A stretch of DNA of 64,000 bases from Cherax quadricarinatus (GCF_038502225.1 NW_027195508.1:109501-173500); one strand, 5' to 3'. Positions 31,513-43,595 are shown, counted from the stretch's first letter. Notes: generated by a model not told the origin, from the sequence alone. Program-made: numbers and translations.

Positions 31513-32965
31513 TTAGTTTAGTCTCCTGTGTTTAGATGCTGGAATATCAGGGTGTCCATCAGGGTGTCCATCAGGGTGTCCATCAGGGTGTCCATCAGGG
31601 TGTCCATCAGGGTGTCCATCAGGGTGTCCATCAGGGTGTCCATCAAGGTGTCCATCAGGGTGTCCATCAAGGTGTCCATCAGGGTGTCCATAACCCAAGG
31701 AATGTTTGGTTTTCAAGTGATGCCTTTTATCATCAAAGGCCGACAATCCTCTCTTTTTAATCTTTACTCTACATATCTCTCCTGTGACATTACTAATAGA
31801 GTTACAGTTCAATAGTTCTTTATAAACTTTTCCGAAAACATTTTTATACCACCATGAGTTAACAATGGCCGTAAATGTCTCTACTGACATTACTTGTTCT
31901 TCCAGTGATCTTCACAGTATACATTTTTGCTTTTAGAGCAACCAACTCATTAATATTATAACTCATTTCAGATTTCAATTCTCCTAACTCACCTTTCCTA
32001 CTGTTATCATATAATGGATGATCATGACTCAAATTTGAAAGTTCATATATTCTACCAACAGTTTACTGTTCAGTTCGAGGAATCGGTATCACTGTACAAT
32101 AGTTTTATATCATCTCCATAATGCTATTTTAAGGCTTTATAGCAAAAATAATACAATAAAAATACGAAACAAAAAGATTGATCACCAGTTAATTTCGGTT
32201 TGGTGAATATGCAAATCCCTTTGTCTTGGATCAAATACTTAATATTTTTTAAAAAGGGGTCACCGACATCTCTAGTAAATGTTTTCTCATCCTTTATATA
32301 TTTATAGGTCTCACCATACTTTGTGATATTAAGTAATTATTTACCGTAAATGGCATTGTTAGTCAGCTTAAACTTGATGGAGCATTGTGTAGTAGTTTGT
32401 TATTCAATATTAGTTCTAATGAAGGGCTCTAATGTTTTTGCCTGATTATATTTATATACTTCATGAACCTTTTCTATCTCCAACCCAAGAACCATTAAAA
32501 GATGAAGTAATTCCAACCTCACTAGATAATGTTTCTGTGGAAGATGGGCAGCCACTAATTTCGTATTAAATTTGGGTATCTTTCTACTTTCATTTTTCAA
32601 AACAGACTCAGAATAAGGAGATAACATGTCTTCTGATATATTCATGTGTGATAATATCAAGGGAAGTTCACTGTACGTCTAGCTACCTCAGGATTCACTG
32701 GTTTGGTGTCACATTCAATACAATAATAACCTTTATCCCCTCACATGATCCGTTAGTTAACCACAAATCAAGGAATCAAATCTTTTCTTCATCCGATAAT
32801 TTTCTTGTACCATTGTGTGGTAGAGCTTCAACCATAACACTGGTACACAGTGAATTAAAGTTAAGATATACAATATGAGTACCCATCCCACTCTATCAAA
32901 ACTGGGGTTAATTTAGAATTTATCCGCCTTGGTATATTGTTTGAATCCCCCTTTGAGATCACCTC
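31513..32965 (-). pseudogene. Type B DNA polymerase, palm to C-terminus (broken)
   Basis: This is the second half of the polymerase, on the minus strand. Landmarks in order are a motif A-like segment at about 32850-32880 (degenerate: the expected aspartate reads asparagine), GYYCIECDTKPV at about 32720, and a conserved block at 32400-32660 (KLVAAHLPQKHYLV, then EIEKVHEVYKYNQ and PFIRTNIE). The motif KLTNNAIYGK lies at 32342-32375, and the C-terminal AFDDKRHH to SLGYGH is at about 31690-31740. Several stops and frameshifts lie between them. After GH the frame runs into a 12-bp tandem array, so the predicted tail is Pro-Asp-Gly-His repeated. Family identity rests on motif order remembered for DNA_pol_B_2 proteins. 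Confidence 0.72.
31548..31691 (-). repeat. 12-bp tandem array, 12 units, in the polymerase C-terminus
   Basis: The plus-strand unit is CAGGGTGTCCAT, with a few A-for-G variants. In the polymerase frame (minus) each unit encodes Pro/Leu-Asp-Gly-His. The first unit lies directly after the conserved YGH end of the polymerase. Confidence 0.95.
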
Positions 32966-34978
32966 TGCTTCTGACTCTCGCCCTGGCAGGTCATAGCAGC
33001 TCTCCCTACTTACTCTGTCTCCCTACGATCCCCGTTAGGGAGGGGAACCTTTACCAGCGTCGTCTTCGCCTTGACTTGCACAATGAGCAACGCAAATCGT
33101 GTAAAGATCAAGCCAAACAGTGGTACCGTTGATGATTCAACGAAGCTTGCTCTTGCAACTGTTGTGCAGGGAGCATTGCATGTGAAATTCAACTCTATTT
33201 TATCACTCAAAGAAGCATTCACTGTTGTGTGTCACGATGATGCTGAAGCAGAGAAGTTACCACAGAAGCCACCACTACTCTTACTGCTCAAGGGTTTACT
33301 GTTACATCTTCTCCTGCCCTCAGGGCAAGGAAATCAGTATTCCTAAAAAAACTGGATAAGATTTTGACCTCTCAACCAATTGCTGAACTCAAGTCATCTA
33401 TAGAAACTCAAAATACTTGGGCTACTGTTGACAGCATTACCAAAATCCCGAATGCATCGTCTATGCTCAAGGTCACCTTTACCGACGTGAACATGGTTGT
33501 CACTGCTCTGAACGAAGGTCTTGCTGTCTACTACTACTACATCAATAACACCTACATAGAAGCAGAGAGATATCACTACATCCAACATTGCTGGAACTGT
33601 TATTCATACCATCACACCACCAAAGCATGTCCAGCAAAAGACAAGAAGTTCTGCACTACACGTGGTAGTGAGGGACACACCTTCAGTTCCTGCACCGCTG
33701 ATGCTCCAACACAACCAGCGTGTTTAAACTGCAAAAGTAATGATCACCATACACTGGCAGCAAAATGTCCTACAAGAAAGGATATTATGAAGAAAACACA
33801 AGATGCAGCAAATAAAAAACCTACTAACAACACACCAACGTTTGCCGCAATTGCAAAGTTACAAGCAACCACTACAAAATTACTTCAAGCATCTACTCAG
33901 CCCGCCTCCACCACCATCATTCCTCCAACATGTGACGTAACGAAGATCCACTATTGTCTACTATACGCTCACATGCAGAACATGGCTGTACCTGGATCCT
34001 TTAACTCTACCATCAACGAGTTATTTGCATTAAATAGCATGCCATCATTCACATTTCCAGCATCTCCACCTTCTGAAGAAATTCTCAAATTCACCAAGGA
34101 CTTAATCAACACCTCTGCTGCAGTAGTTCCAACACCACCAACAACTAGTGACGTCACTCCAACAACGTACAATAAGAAGCCTCCACCGCCACTACTCAAT
34201 TGAAACCGACCAATCAGAAGCCTTGCCACCTGAAGCATCTTCCTATTCGTCTACAAGAAAGAAAAACCAACATGTTACGACTCTCGTCAAGAAAAAAAAT
34301 GAAGATGAAGATGCAGACGAGAAAACATACTGTACATGGCCTGGAATCAATTTTTACACTACAGAAAAATATCCTCAAGATATGCTGCTTTCTGAACTCC
34401 ACTCTCACCTCATCCAAAAGAAAGTCAAGTTTACCACCGATTCTTCTCGTACAGTTGAACTTCCTAATCTTATAAAGTACATTGAAGAACGATCTCAAGA
34501 GTCCCACTTACGACACTTGCTAACACGTATAGATATCATCCCTATACAACGATTTAAACGTCTTGAGAAGGGAACTCGATTCCAATTTCCAGTACACATC
34601 GTAAAACAACGTCACAACTCCAAGTAACCACAAAGTCACTATGAAGTGACCAATCAAAAATAAGCTCCTTCCTTGTCGCTTGCAGCCACCTATCACCATC
34701 AAGTCGCAGTTTTCCTCCATCCAGCAAGATGCAGTCAGCACCTGCAGAGTTCCTGTTGCCTTCTACATCGTCTTCGTCAGTGTTTCTCCAGGCTTAGCAG
34801 ATGGGTCTAGTCCTGACTCCTCTCTTCGACTCAAGACATTCCTCTCACCGTCTATTCTTCGCCCTGTCCCCACTTGCCCCTCGCCCCTCGTGGGTCCTTA
34901 CCTGTGAGTTCTCTGTTCTGTTCTGTAATTCATGGGAATGTAACATATCTAATTTTACTTTTATTTTTAACAAAAAAA
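32965..34978 (+). mobile_element. ORF1-only non-LTR element inserted in the polymerase gene
   Basis: This 2.0-kb plus-strand insertion splits the minus-strand polymerase: the host reading resumes on both sides, with perhaps a small loss. It consists of a short leader (about 110 bp), an ORF1/gag-like protein with zinc knuckles, a 3' UTR of about 350 bp and an A-rich end (AACAAAAAAAATCC near 34970). No endonuclease or reverse transcriptase is present. Boundaries are accurate to about 15 bp. Confidence 0.68.
33082..34627 (+). pseudogene. ORF1 gag-like protein with zinc knuckles
   Basis: Three consecutive frames are present. 33082-33346 is an N-terminal part starting MSNANRVKIKPNSG. 33364-34203 is the core. 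34148-34627 is a C-terminal acidic/basic part. The core has an RNA-recognition-like segment (SSMLKVTFTDVNMVVTALNE) followed by cysteine/histidine knuckles: CWNCYSYHHTTKAC, then FCTTRGSEGHTFSSC and CLNCKSNDHHTLAAKC. A Thr/Pro-rich linker follows. This layout is typical of ORF1 proteins of I/Nimb/Jockey-type LINEs, which coat the element RNA. The second knuckle has lost one cysteine. Two frameshifts (about 33340 and 34190) break it. Confidence 0.75.
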
Positions 34979-34979
34979 A

Positions 34980-36460
34980 TCCATAATGAAATAGGGTGAA
35001 CTGATATAATTACTAATGTCTAAATCATAAATATCTTTGAGTGTTTTACGCCACTTCATGAAGATATCAGTTAACAATCCCACATCTGTTTTGAGAAACA
35101 ACATCAAGTAATCATGTAAAGTCTTGTATTTCCCCCAACTGGACAACTTTCACAACATGGTCATAATCTTCCTGGCTAATGTGACTGTTTCTCAATGACT
35201 TAAAAATTTTCTCTTGGCAACTTTGTTTCCTCGAATTTTTTTAAACTGTCAATATAGTCATAACACAGCACCTGTTTTCCTTTACATAATAAGAGATCAC
35301 TTCCTTAGGTGCATCCTTGAGAATGATTACCTGCCTTAATATCCTGTTCTGCTAAACTGGAAAGAGTTTCATTTAACAAACTCATAGAATCCTGAGATCT
35401 AACACAACCAATGTCTACTCTTAAGAATTTAAGTGTTTGTCTCGAATGACCAACAATTTCATATTTATCCAGTGTTAAGTCTTTTAAAATTACCTCTAAA
35501 TCATAGGATATGTTATGACTAAACATTTATAGCCTATCTCTCTTATCTTTACATTGCAGATTGCAAGGAACACAATGTGCTCCGATACAATTACTGAATT
35601 GTGTCCTGTGATCATGGTGGCGATACTTGGATTTTGCATCTAGGAAGGTTACACAGCATAATTCACACGTGTTTTGCGAATCAAATCGCACTTCATCTTT
35701 CCCATTCATATCGATATCATAATACCTTCTGCTCTTTATCCCACCTCATTCTTTATTGACATTTAAAACAAAGTTGTGGCAGTGTTCTCCCCCTCGTAAC
35801 CTTTAACAGAAATCACAGTTTCTTCCCGATCAAATATTACGTAACAATAAGCAATGGCTTTATGTCGTGCTTCAATTTTGACTGTCGGGGATGTATGATG
35901 AAGAGAGCTTTCAAAATCATAAACTCATATATATATTCGCTAGAATGGGTATGACTATAATTTTTAAAATGGACAGTTGATTCTTGTGGAGGTAATACGA
36001 GGGTTTGGTTGATCTTACATCCAACTTCGTTTAAAACTAACTCCTCCTGTGTAACTTCATTAAACAACTATGAGATATTATTCCTAAATTCCTTATTACC
36101 CTTACGGCACCTGGCCACATAAGCCCCAGCCTGACTCTGTCTAAGCTGATAAACATATAATGAAACCTTATTTTTCTTTTCCAACAATGCTAACTTGTCA
36201 CGAGTAATGGAAAATTCTTCTATAGAAGTTTTTGCATGGTGAAGACATCCTCCCCAACTATTCACAAGCTTGGATATATCACACCAATTCTTGCCCATTT
36301 TGTGATAATTATATGTGGAAACAGCGCGCAGTACACACATCATCTATCTCTGGATCAAAAATTTATTGTCTACCTCTCAACTTCTTCGGGTAATCCATAT
36401 ATGACTCGAGTTGTACTCTGAACTAAATTATTCAGTATGATCTATATTCCACCCCGAACC
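34980..36460 (-). pseudogene. Type B DNA polymerase, N-terminal and exonuclease half (broken)
   Basis: Minus-strand fragments in order include 36343-36068 (N-terminal, unrecognised in detail), 36067-35837 (with STVHFKNYSH) and 35709-35527. The last holds a zinc-binding block with CELCCVTF, HHDH and IGAHCVPCNL, typical of this polymerase group. 35526-35305 carries SHNISYDLEVILKDL, an exonuclease-like motif. Then come FEETKLPRENF near 35200 and TLHDYLMLFLKTDVGLLTD near 35090. Frameshifts and stops are frequent. It ends at the ORF1-only insertion. Confidence 0.7.
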
Positions 36461-36934
36461 TTCCCTGTCTTGTAATTTTGTCTTAATTTTTTTCTAATAT
36501 TGCGTCCATTTATCGATCAAAGACTTCTGAAATTTTCTCTTCACTTACGATCTCATTTTTTTTTTATTCGCCGGTATTCTCCCGGCCCGGGTCTTTTCCA
36601 AGAGTGGTGACGCGGCCTTGGCTCCGTATCTGGGGAATTACATACTGGCCAATTTGATCTTCGCCTGATATGTTTTGCCTCAGGTTCTTAATAACTACAA
36701 TTAGATGAATTCTGAGTGACACCCTATGTACATGTAAGAACATCCCCAAATCTCTCTCATATGCTGAAAGGATGGTATATTTCTGCACTGTATGTCTACC
36801 TCTAAAATTTTGTATATACGTCACATGTTCTGGGTACCAATCTTCCTGGGTTGAGGATTGATCCGACTAGCGTGGCGATGCTCCTCAGGTCTCATCACCC
36901 CTCAAATTGTTCGAACACTGCTGGGAGTTGCGAG
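36461..36934. other. Spacer with a dispersed-repeat fragment
   Basis: About 36560-36640 repeats the GC-rich segment that precedes the SINE at 16750-16830 (CCGGCCCGGGTCTTTTCCAA). The rest is unassigned AT-rich sequence. Confidence 0.6.
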
Positions 36935-39306
36935 GCACTGTGGTGAGAAGCATTACTCTCCAGACTATGTGTGGTACCGCAGTCACTGTGGTGAGAAGCA
37001 TTACTCTCCAGACTATGTGTGGTACCACAGTCACTGTGGTGAGAAGCATTACTCTCCAGACTATGTGTGGTACCGCAGTCACTGTTGTGAGAAGCATTGC
37101 TCTCCAGACTATGTGTGCTACCGCAGTGACTGTGGTGAGAAGCATTACTCTCCAGACTGTGTGGTACCGCAGTCACTGTGGTGAGAAGCATTACTCTCCA
37201 GACTATGTGTGGTACCGCAGTCACTGTGGTGAGAAGCATTACTCTCCAGACTATGTGTGGTACCGCAGTCACTGTGGTGAGAAGCATTACTCTCCAGACT
37301 GTGTGGTACCGCAGTCACTGTGGTGAGAAGCATTACTCTCCAGACTATGTGTGGTACCGCAGTCACTGTGGTGAGAAGCATTACTCTCCAGACTATGTGT
37401 GGTACCGCAGTCACTGTGGTGAGAAGCATTACTCTCCAGACTATGTGTGGTACCGCAGTCACTGTGGTGAGAAGCATTACTCTCCAGACTATGTGTGGTA
37501 CCGCAGTCACTGTGGTGAGAAGCATTACTCTCCAGACTATGTGTGGTACCGCAGTCACTGTGGTGAGAAGCATTACTCTCCAGACTATGTGTGGTACCGC
37601 AGTCACTGTGGTGAGAAGCATTACTCTCCAGACTGTGTGGTACCGCAGTCACTGTGGTGAGAAGCATTACTCTCCAGACTATGTGTGGTACCGCAGTCAC
37701 TGTGGTGAGAAGCATTACTCTCCAGACTGTGTGGTACCGCAGTCACTGTGGTGAGAAGCATTACTCTCCAGACTATGTGTGGTACCGCAGTCACTGTGGT
37801 GAGAAGCATTACTCTCCAGACTGTGTGGTACCCCAGTCACTGTGGTGAGAAGCATTACTCTCCAGACTGTGTGGTACCGCAGTCACTGTGGTGAGAAGCA
37901 TTACCTGTGTGGCAGTCACTGTGGTGAGAAGCATTACTCTCCAGACTATGTGTGGTACCGCAGTCACTGTGGTGAGAAGCATTACTCTCCAGACTATGTG
38001 TGGTACCGCAGTCACTGTGGTGAGAAGCATTACTCTCCAGACTGTGTGGTACCGCAGTCACTGTGGTGAGAAGCATTACTCTCCAGACTATGTGTGGTAC
38101 CGCAGTCACTGTGGTGAGAAGCATTACTCTCCAGACTATGTGTGGTACCCCAGTCACTGTGGTGAGAAGCATTACTCTCCAGACTATGTGTGGTACCGCA
38201 GTCACTGTGGTGAGAAGCATTACTCTCCAGACTGTGTGGTACCGCAGTCACTGTGGTGAGAAGCATTACTCTCCAGACTATGTGTGGTACCGCAGTCACT
38301 GTGGTGAGAAGCATTACTCTCCAGACTCCAGACTGTGTGGTACCGCAGTCACTGTGGTGAGAAGCATTACTCTCCAGACTATGTGTGGTACCGCAGTCAC
38401 TGTGGTGAGAAGCATTACTCTCCAGACTATGTGTGGTACCGCAGTCACTGTGGTGAGAAGCATTACTCTCCAGACTATGTGTGGTACCGCAGTCACTGTG
38501 GTGAGAAGCATTACTCTCCAGACTATGTGTGGTACCACAGTCACTGTGGTGAGAAGCATTACTCTCCAGACTATGTGTGGTACCACAGTCACTGTGGTGA
38601 GAAGCATTACTCTCCAGACTATGTGTGGTACCGCAGTCACTGTGGTGAGAAGCATTACTCTCCAGACTATGTGTGGTACCGCAGTCACTGTGGTGAGAAG
38701 CATTACTCTCCAGACTATGTGTGGTACCGCAGTCACTGTGGTGAGAAGCATTACTCTCCAGACTATGTGTGGTACCCCAGGCACTGTGGTGAGAAGCATT
38801 ACTCTCCAGACTATGTGTGGTACCGCAGTCACTGTGGTGAGAAGCATTGCTCTCCAGACTGTGTGGTACCGCAGTCACTGTGGTGAGAAGCATTACTCTC
38901 CAGACTATGTGTGGTACCGCAGTCACTGTGGTGAGAAGCATTACTCTCCAGACTATGTGTGGTACCGCAGTCACTGTGGTGAGAAGCATTACTCTCCAGA
39001 CTATGTGTGGTACCGCAGTCACTGTGGTGAGAAGCATTACTCTCCAGACTGTGTGGTACCGCAGTCACTGTGGTGAGAAGCATTACTCTCCAGACTGTGT
39101 GGTACCGCAGTCACTGTTTTGAGAAACATTACTCTCCAGACTATGTGTGGTACCGCAGTCACTGTGGTGAGAAGCATTACTCTCCAGACTATGTGTGGTA
39201 CCGCAGTCACTGTGGTGAGAAGCATTACTCTCCAGACTATGTGTGGTACCGCAGTCACTGTGGTGAGAAACATTACTCTCCAGACTATGTGTGGTACCGC
39301 AGTCAG
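36935..39306 (+). repeat. 48/46-bp minisatellite, about 50 units
   Basis: Units begin TGTGGTGAGAAGCATTACTC and exist in two lengths, 48 bp (GACTATGTGTGG) and 46 bp (GACTGTGTGG, two bases shorter). Point variants include CCACAG and CCCCAG for CCGCAG. Short deletions occur near 37905 and a small duplication (CCAGACTCCAGACT) near 38330. 48-bp units keep frame and encode a 16-residue repeat (GEKHYSPDYVWYRSHC), while each 46-bp unit shifts it. This produces many overlapping open frames on both strands that are not genes. Confidence 0.97.
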
Positions 39307-40121
39307 AAACATTAATGGTCTGAGAGGGATTATCAGCATTCATCTCATTTTCTGCGAGGGAAAAATACAACTCATTTTCTACGTGTGAAAAATATTTTTT
39401 CGATGTACAATGTCAAGAATATAACACTAATTTTTATGCACACTTTAGAAAGTCAGGAATATAACACTAATTTTTATACAAAGTCTGGAATATATAAACT
39501 TACCTTTTTCTGTAGCCTTCTCTCATAATGCATTCACTCGATCTAGCTCGGATTTTAATGCCTTTAATTTTCCACTGTGAATTTCCTCTTGTTGCATATC
39601 ACCACCACTCTTAATAACAGATATCGATCTTGTTAATGATCTCTTCCTCTTGATCATGGAGTCCTTGAATTTCATGTTCATTCTTTTCTTAATATCTGTT
39701 ATGAAGTATTCTCATATTATTCTCATTCCTTATAACATCCACAATGTTCACAACTTTCACTTGTCACAACTCTCACACAGGTCACAAGTCACACACACTA
39801 TTGCACCATATTTTCAAAAACCCCGACAGGTCACATTACCAGCTTGTTAACAACTCCCAATCAGTATACGGAGATTTCAATGCTATGGCAGATACAGTTC
39901 TGCCCACAAAAACTCTCCTTGCTTCATGGCGGTATCCTCAGTGTTGAGTTTTGTCAACAATGTGCTCACGTTTGTAGTTAAAATGCCTCCAGAGGGAAGC
40001 CTATGATCTCTAGAAAGAGGATTTGAAGTACATTTCCGAGCCGCCCAATGTCCATACCTCATCCCACTTATGGTATTAATGAGGTCAAAGACTGACCACA
40101 CACCTTCATCCACTAACTCCA

Positions 40122-40124
<3 letters not shown>
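39307..40124. other. Unassigned, possible remnant of a coding region
   Basis: On the minus strand, 39500-39660 reads as a Lys/Glu/Leu-rich helix-like stretch and 39883-40110 as a mixed, protein-like composition (VFDLINTISGMRYGHWAARK). I do not recognise either. They lie between the two Polinton blocks and might derive from it. Confidence 0.35.

Positions 40125-40215
<91 letters not shown>
40125..40215. repeat. (AC)n microsatellite
   Basis: About 45 AC repeats with one ACTC interruption. Confidence 0.97.
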
Positions 40216-40218
<3 letters not shown>

Positions 40219-40356
40219 AGACACTAGCTGAAAATTTGTTCTGAAGATGGGAAACCCTTAACGTATTTCTGGTGATATATCTTGAAACTCATTAACCTTA
40301 CCTGCAGGAACTGTCTTCAATACTTCAAACACACACACATATTCTCATACAACTAT

Positions 40357-40357
40357 A

Positions 40358-40420
<63 letters not shown>
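40357..40420. repeat. (AC)n microsatellite
   Basis: A pure AC run followed by ACATACAT. Confidence 0.97.
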
Positions 40421-40423
<3 letters not shown>

Positions 40424-41393
40424 TACATATACACACAGGCACAGTCACGCAGACGTGGGGGTACAAGGCTCCGAGAACCTTAGTGTTTTTAAGGCGTGCA
40501 GTAACTGCTAGCAGTAATCAGTGGTAGTGACAACGACAATGAACAATACTACGAGTGATAACTATAGTTAGTAGTTAAAAAAAGTCGAGAGGAAGCCTGA
40601 AATCATTATTATTTCAAAGTGCCAAACAGTTGTGGGTCTACTAGGCACTGTTGCCACACAGATTCAAATATACAAAGATCAAAGTGAGTGTGGAAGCGGG
40701 TGTTCAAGAATTATGAGAGATTGGTCAACAAGTGAAATGTGAGGCACCATACAGTGAGAGTGAAAACGTTAATAAGCAATAGGAGAAAGAAAAAATAAAA
40801 TATACAACAAGGGAAGGTGGAAGTAGGCCTGCTAAAGCAGTGACGTCACAACAGTTGTATGCCATTATGCATATAAAATGTAACACTGAATGTGAAGTGT
40901 ATTCTGTAATAAGTGAAAAGTAAAATCACTTGAGGAACGTGGGATGCATGAACATATACGGTTATAAACATCACGGGTGAAGGATTTTCAAAATAGTGAT
41001 AGAAGGCCTATGTACGACGACTACGTCATCAGCACCTGGCAAGTTGTCATCGCACCACTGCCAGCGCAAGTATTGCTCACCTATTGTGGTTGCATGTTGT
41101 GGGCTCTGGATTCTGGTCTTGCATCACTGTTAGATACTGGTCACTCACTCCTGCAAGCTATTACCAGAATTACAGTAGAAATAGCATAGACGAGAGTGCA
41201 AGGAGTAAAACGGTAGTGAGGGATAACGTCAGACACTTAAGAAACTGAGACAAGCTAAATTTTACTACCTAGCTACTTTCTGTATTTTATAAGTAGAATT
41301 GATAAGTGTTAGAAGTGCTACTGGTAAGCTTTAGAATTACTGGTATTACTATCGGTATTTATTAGCAGTATGAATACTTAGAAGTAGGGGCGC
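40421..41393. other. Unassigned sequence
   Basis: I see no coding, RNA or repeat signal. A 70-codon frame at 40977-41189 has no recognisable features. Confidence 0.45.
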
Positions 41394-41498
<105 letters not shown>

Positions 41499-41499
41499 A

Positions 41500-41937
41500 A
41501 CAAGCACTCTACCTACCTCTCTCTACCTATCTCTCTCTCTCACTATCTACTCTCTCTCTGCCTATCTCTCTCTACATATCTCTCTCTTTACCTATCTCTC
41601 TACCTACCTCTCTCTCTCTCTTCCTATCTCTCTCTACCTATCTCTCTCTCTCCCCTTTCCCATCTCTCCCCTCTAACATCTCTTCCCTCTAACACCTCCC
41701 CCCCCTCTAACATCTCTCCCCCTCTAACATCTCTCTCCTCTCACTTTTCCCATCTCTCTCCCCCTCTCTCCCTTTTCCCATCCTCCCCTCTCTCTCTCCT
41801 CTCTCTCTCCTCTCTCTCTTCCATCTCCCCCCTATCTCCCCCTTCTCCCCCATCTCTCCCCCTGTCTCTCCCCTTCTCTCTCCCACCTCTCTCTCTCTCC
41901 ATCTCTCTCTCCCATCTCTCTCCCCTCTCTTCCTCCC

Positions 41938-41999
<62 letters not shown>

Positions 42000-42397
42000 C
42001 CCTTTTTCCTTCTCACTCTCCCCCCTTTTTCCTTCTCACTCTCCCCCTCTCTCCTACATTCCCCTTCTCTCTCAATCCCCCTCTCTCTCTCACTCTCTAT
42101 ATCTTCCTTTTCCCTGCTCACTCTCCCCCTCTCTCCTTCTACCTTTCCCTTCTCTCTCTCTCTTCCCCCTTTTCCCTTCTCACTCTCCCCCTCTCTCCTT
42201 TTCCCTTTCCCTTCTCTTTTTTTTTTTTACACAGGGTTTGACAAGGTTAAGGATCCCTAGCTTTATTGACAAGCTATTTACAGGTTAAGGATTTTTAACT
42301 TTATTGGCAAGCTCTTCCCCCCTCTCTCTCTCTCTCTCCCCCTTTTCCCTTCTCATTCTCCCCTCTCTCTCTCTCTCTCTCTCTCCTTCTACCTTTC

Positions 42398-42477
<80 letters not shown>

Positions 42478-42502
42478 TTCTCTCTCTTTCTCTCTCTCTC
42501 AA
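41500..42502. repeat. Long (CT)n-rich pyrimidine tract
   Basis: About 1 kb of nearly pure pyrimidine on the plus strand, with CTCT, CCCCTCT and TTCC variants. It is interrupted by a LINE C tail at 42217-42313 and ends in an A-run (about 42501-42512) against LINE A4. It is a candidate for triplex-forming (H-DNA) structure. Confidence 0.95.
42217..42313 (-). mobile_element. LINE C 3' tail fragment in (CT)n
   Basis: The reverse complement of the last ~85 bp of LINE C (both AATAAAG/GGATCCTTAACC duplicates, then GGGTTTGACA in this strand) plus a poly(A) of 12, seen as T on the plus strand. It is a severely 5'-truncated insertion. Confidence 0.88.
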
Positions 42503-42511
42503 AAAAAAAAA

Positions 42512-43343
42512 ATGGTGGGGACTCGCAGGAATCAGGGATCAGATGAGAATGGTTCTGGTAGGGAGGAGTGGATGGAGGAGCAGTGGAAAAGGAGGGAACA
42601 AGAGTGGGAGACAAAATTAGGAGAGCTTTCTGAAAAAATGGAGAAAGAGCTCTCTGTGAAATTGGAAAAGAGGTTGGAGAAGGAGACGAAGAATTGGGAG
42701 GCACAAGTCGAAACTGCAGTAGCCAGGATGAGGGTCCTAGAAGTTAAGGTAAACAGACTGAAGTAAGTTACAGGGGCAGTGACCTGAGAAGACACAGCAT
42801 ATGAAGTTGAGAGGCCGAACAGGAAGGAAGGAGATATGAATTATGCTAAGGTCATATCAGCCTGCCAAGAAGGGTCAAGGAGGGAAAGGGAAGAGCAGCT
42901 GGGTGCAGATGGAGAGGGTGATAGGTCGAATGCAGAGGAACAACCATGCTACCAAGAGCCACTGGAAAAATCAAGGGAGAAATTGACCACATACAGACAG
43001 GATCCAGAGTCACAGAGGTAGAGGCAATGGGAGGAGGAAAGGGCAAAATCAGTGTTTATCCATGGGCTTCAGGAGAAAGAGGAAAGGACACACACTGAAA
43101 GAATGCAGGAAGAAAGAAAGGAGATTTAGAAAATTATCACGGAAAATATGTGAAGAAGACATGGACAAGACTGTAAATTTTCAGAGAAGATGGGGGTACT
43201 TGAAGGGCAGAAACCGACAGATCAAGCTGATTCTCAGGACAGAAACAGTGCGGAACAGGATCCTCCAAGAGAAACCACGGTTGAAATACTCGGAAGAGTA
43301 CAAGAGGGTGTTCCTAGACAGAGACAGAACACAAACAGAATGA
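42512..43343 (+). pseudogene. ORF1 of LINE A4
   Basis: The first frame, 42512-42766, starts ATGGTGGGGACTCGCAGG. Its Glu/Lys/Arg-rich composition (MEEQWKRREQEWETK, SEKMEKELSVKLEKRLEKE) strongly suggests a coiled coil, as in LINE ORF1 trimers. Stops follow, then the C-terminal RNA-binding part near 43180-43340 (RQIKLILRTETVRNRILQ, YKRVFLDRDRT). This looks like the native ORF1 start for the family, since the sequence upstream is only simple repeat. Confidence 0.72.
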
Positions 43344-43595
43344 CAGCAGCTGAGGGAGAAGACAAAAAAGTGAAAGGAGCTAAGAAAGGAAACAAGGATG
43401 GAACCAGCAGAGATCAGTCACAGCAGAACAGAGCAGCATGGACAAGCACACACACACAACTATCCTCAGAACCCCACAACCTATCACACCATCCCAACAC
43501 AAACTAAAATCCATACTTACAGCTTCCACCGAACACCCAGCTATAGAATATCACAATATGCTACTCACCCTCACAGGCCCCTCAAACCATAGGGT

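Larger units (their letters stand above)
31513..36460 (-). mobile_element. Maverick/Polinton-type element remnant, DNA polymerase end
   Basis: Minus-strand fragments of a protein-primed type B DNA polymerase occur in the correct order over about 5 kb. They are interrupted by one non-LTR insertion (about 32965-34978). Such polymerases are encoded by Maverick/Polinton elements and adintovirus-like viruses. Companion genes of the same kind (ATPase, integrase, penton-like) lie on the plus strand at 49050-51240. The two blocks could be halves of one element separated by later LINEs and satellites, or two separate relics. Confidence 0.7.

Noticed and set aside
36935..39306. Zinc-finger protein suggested by the recurring HCGEKHY, similar to the TGEKPY linker
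   Set aside because: There are no paired cysteines and histidines at C2H2 spacing, and the frame is broken by every 46-bp unit. The likeness is chance.
36858..39388. Many 60-340-codon frames on both strands
   Set aside because: All are translations of the 48/46-bp minisatellite.
41741..42121. Glu/Arg-rich 126-codon frame on the minus strand
   Set aside because: It is a translation of (GA)n from the (CT)n tract, with no protein-family features.
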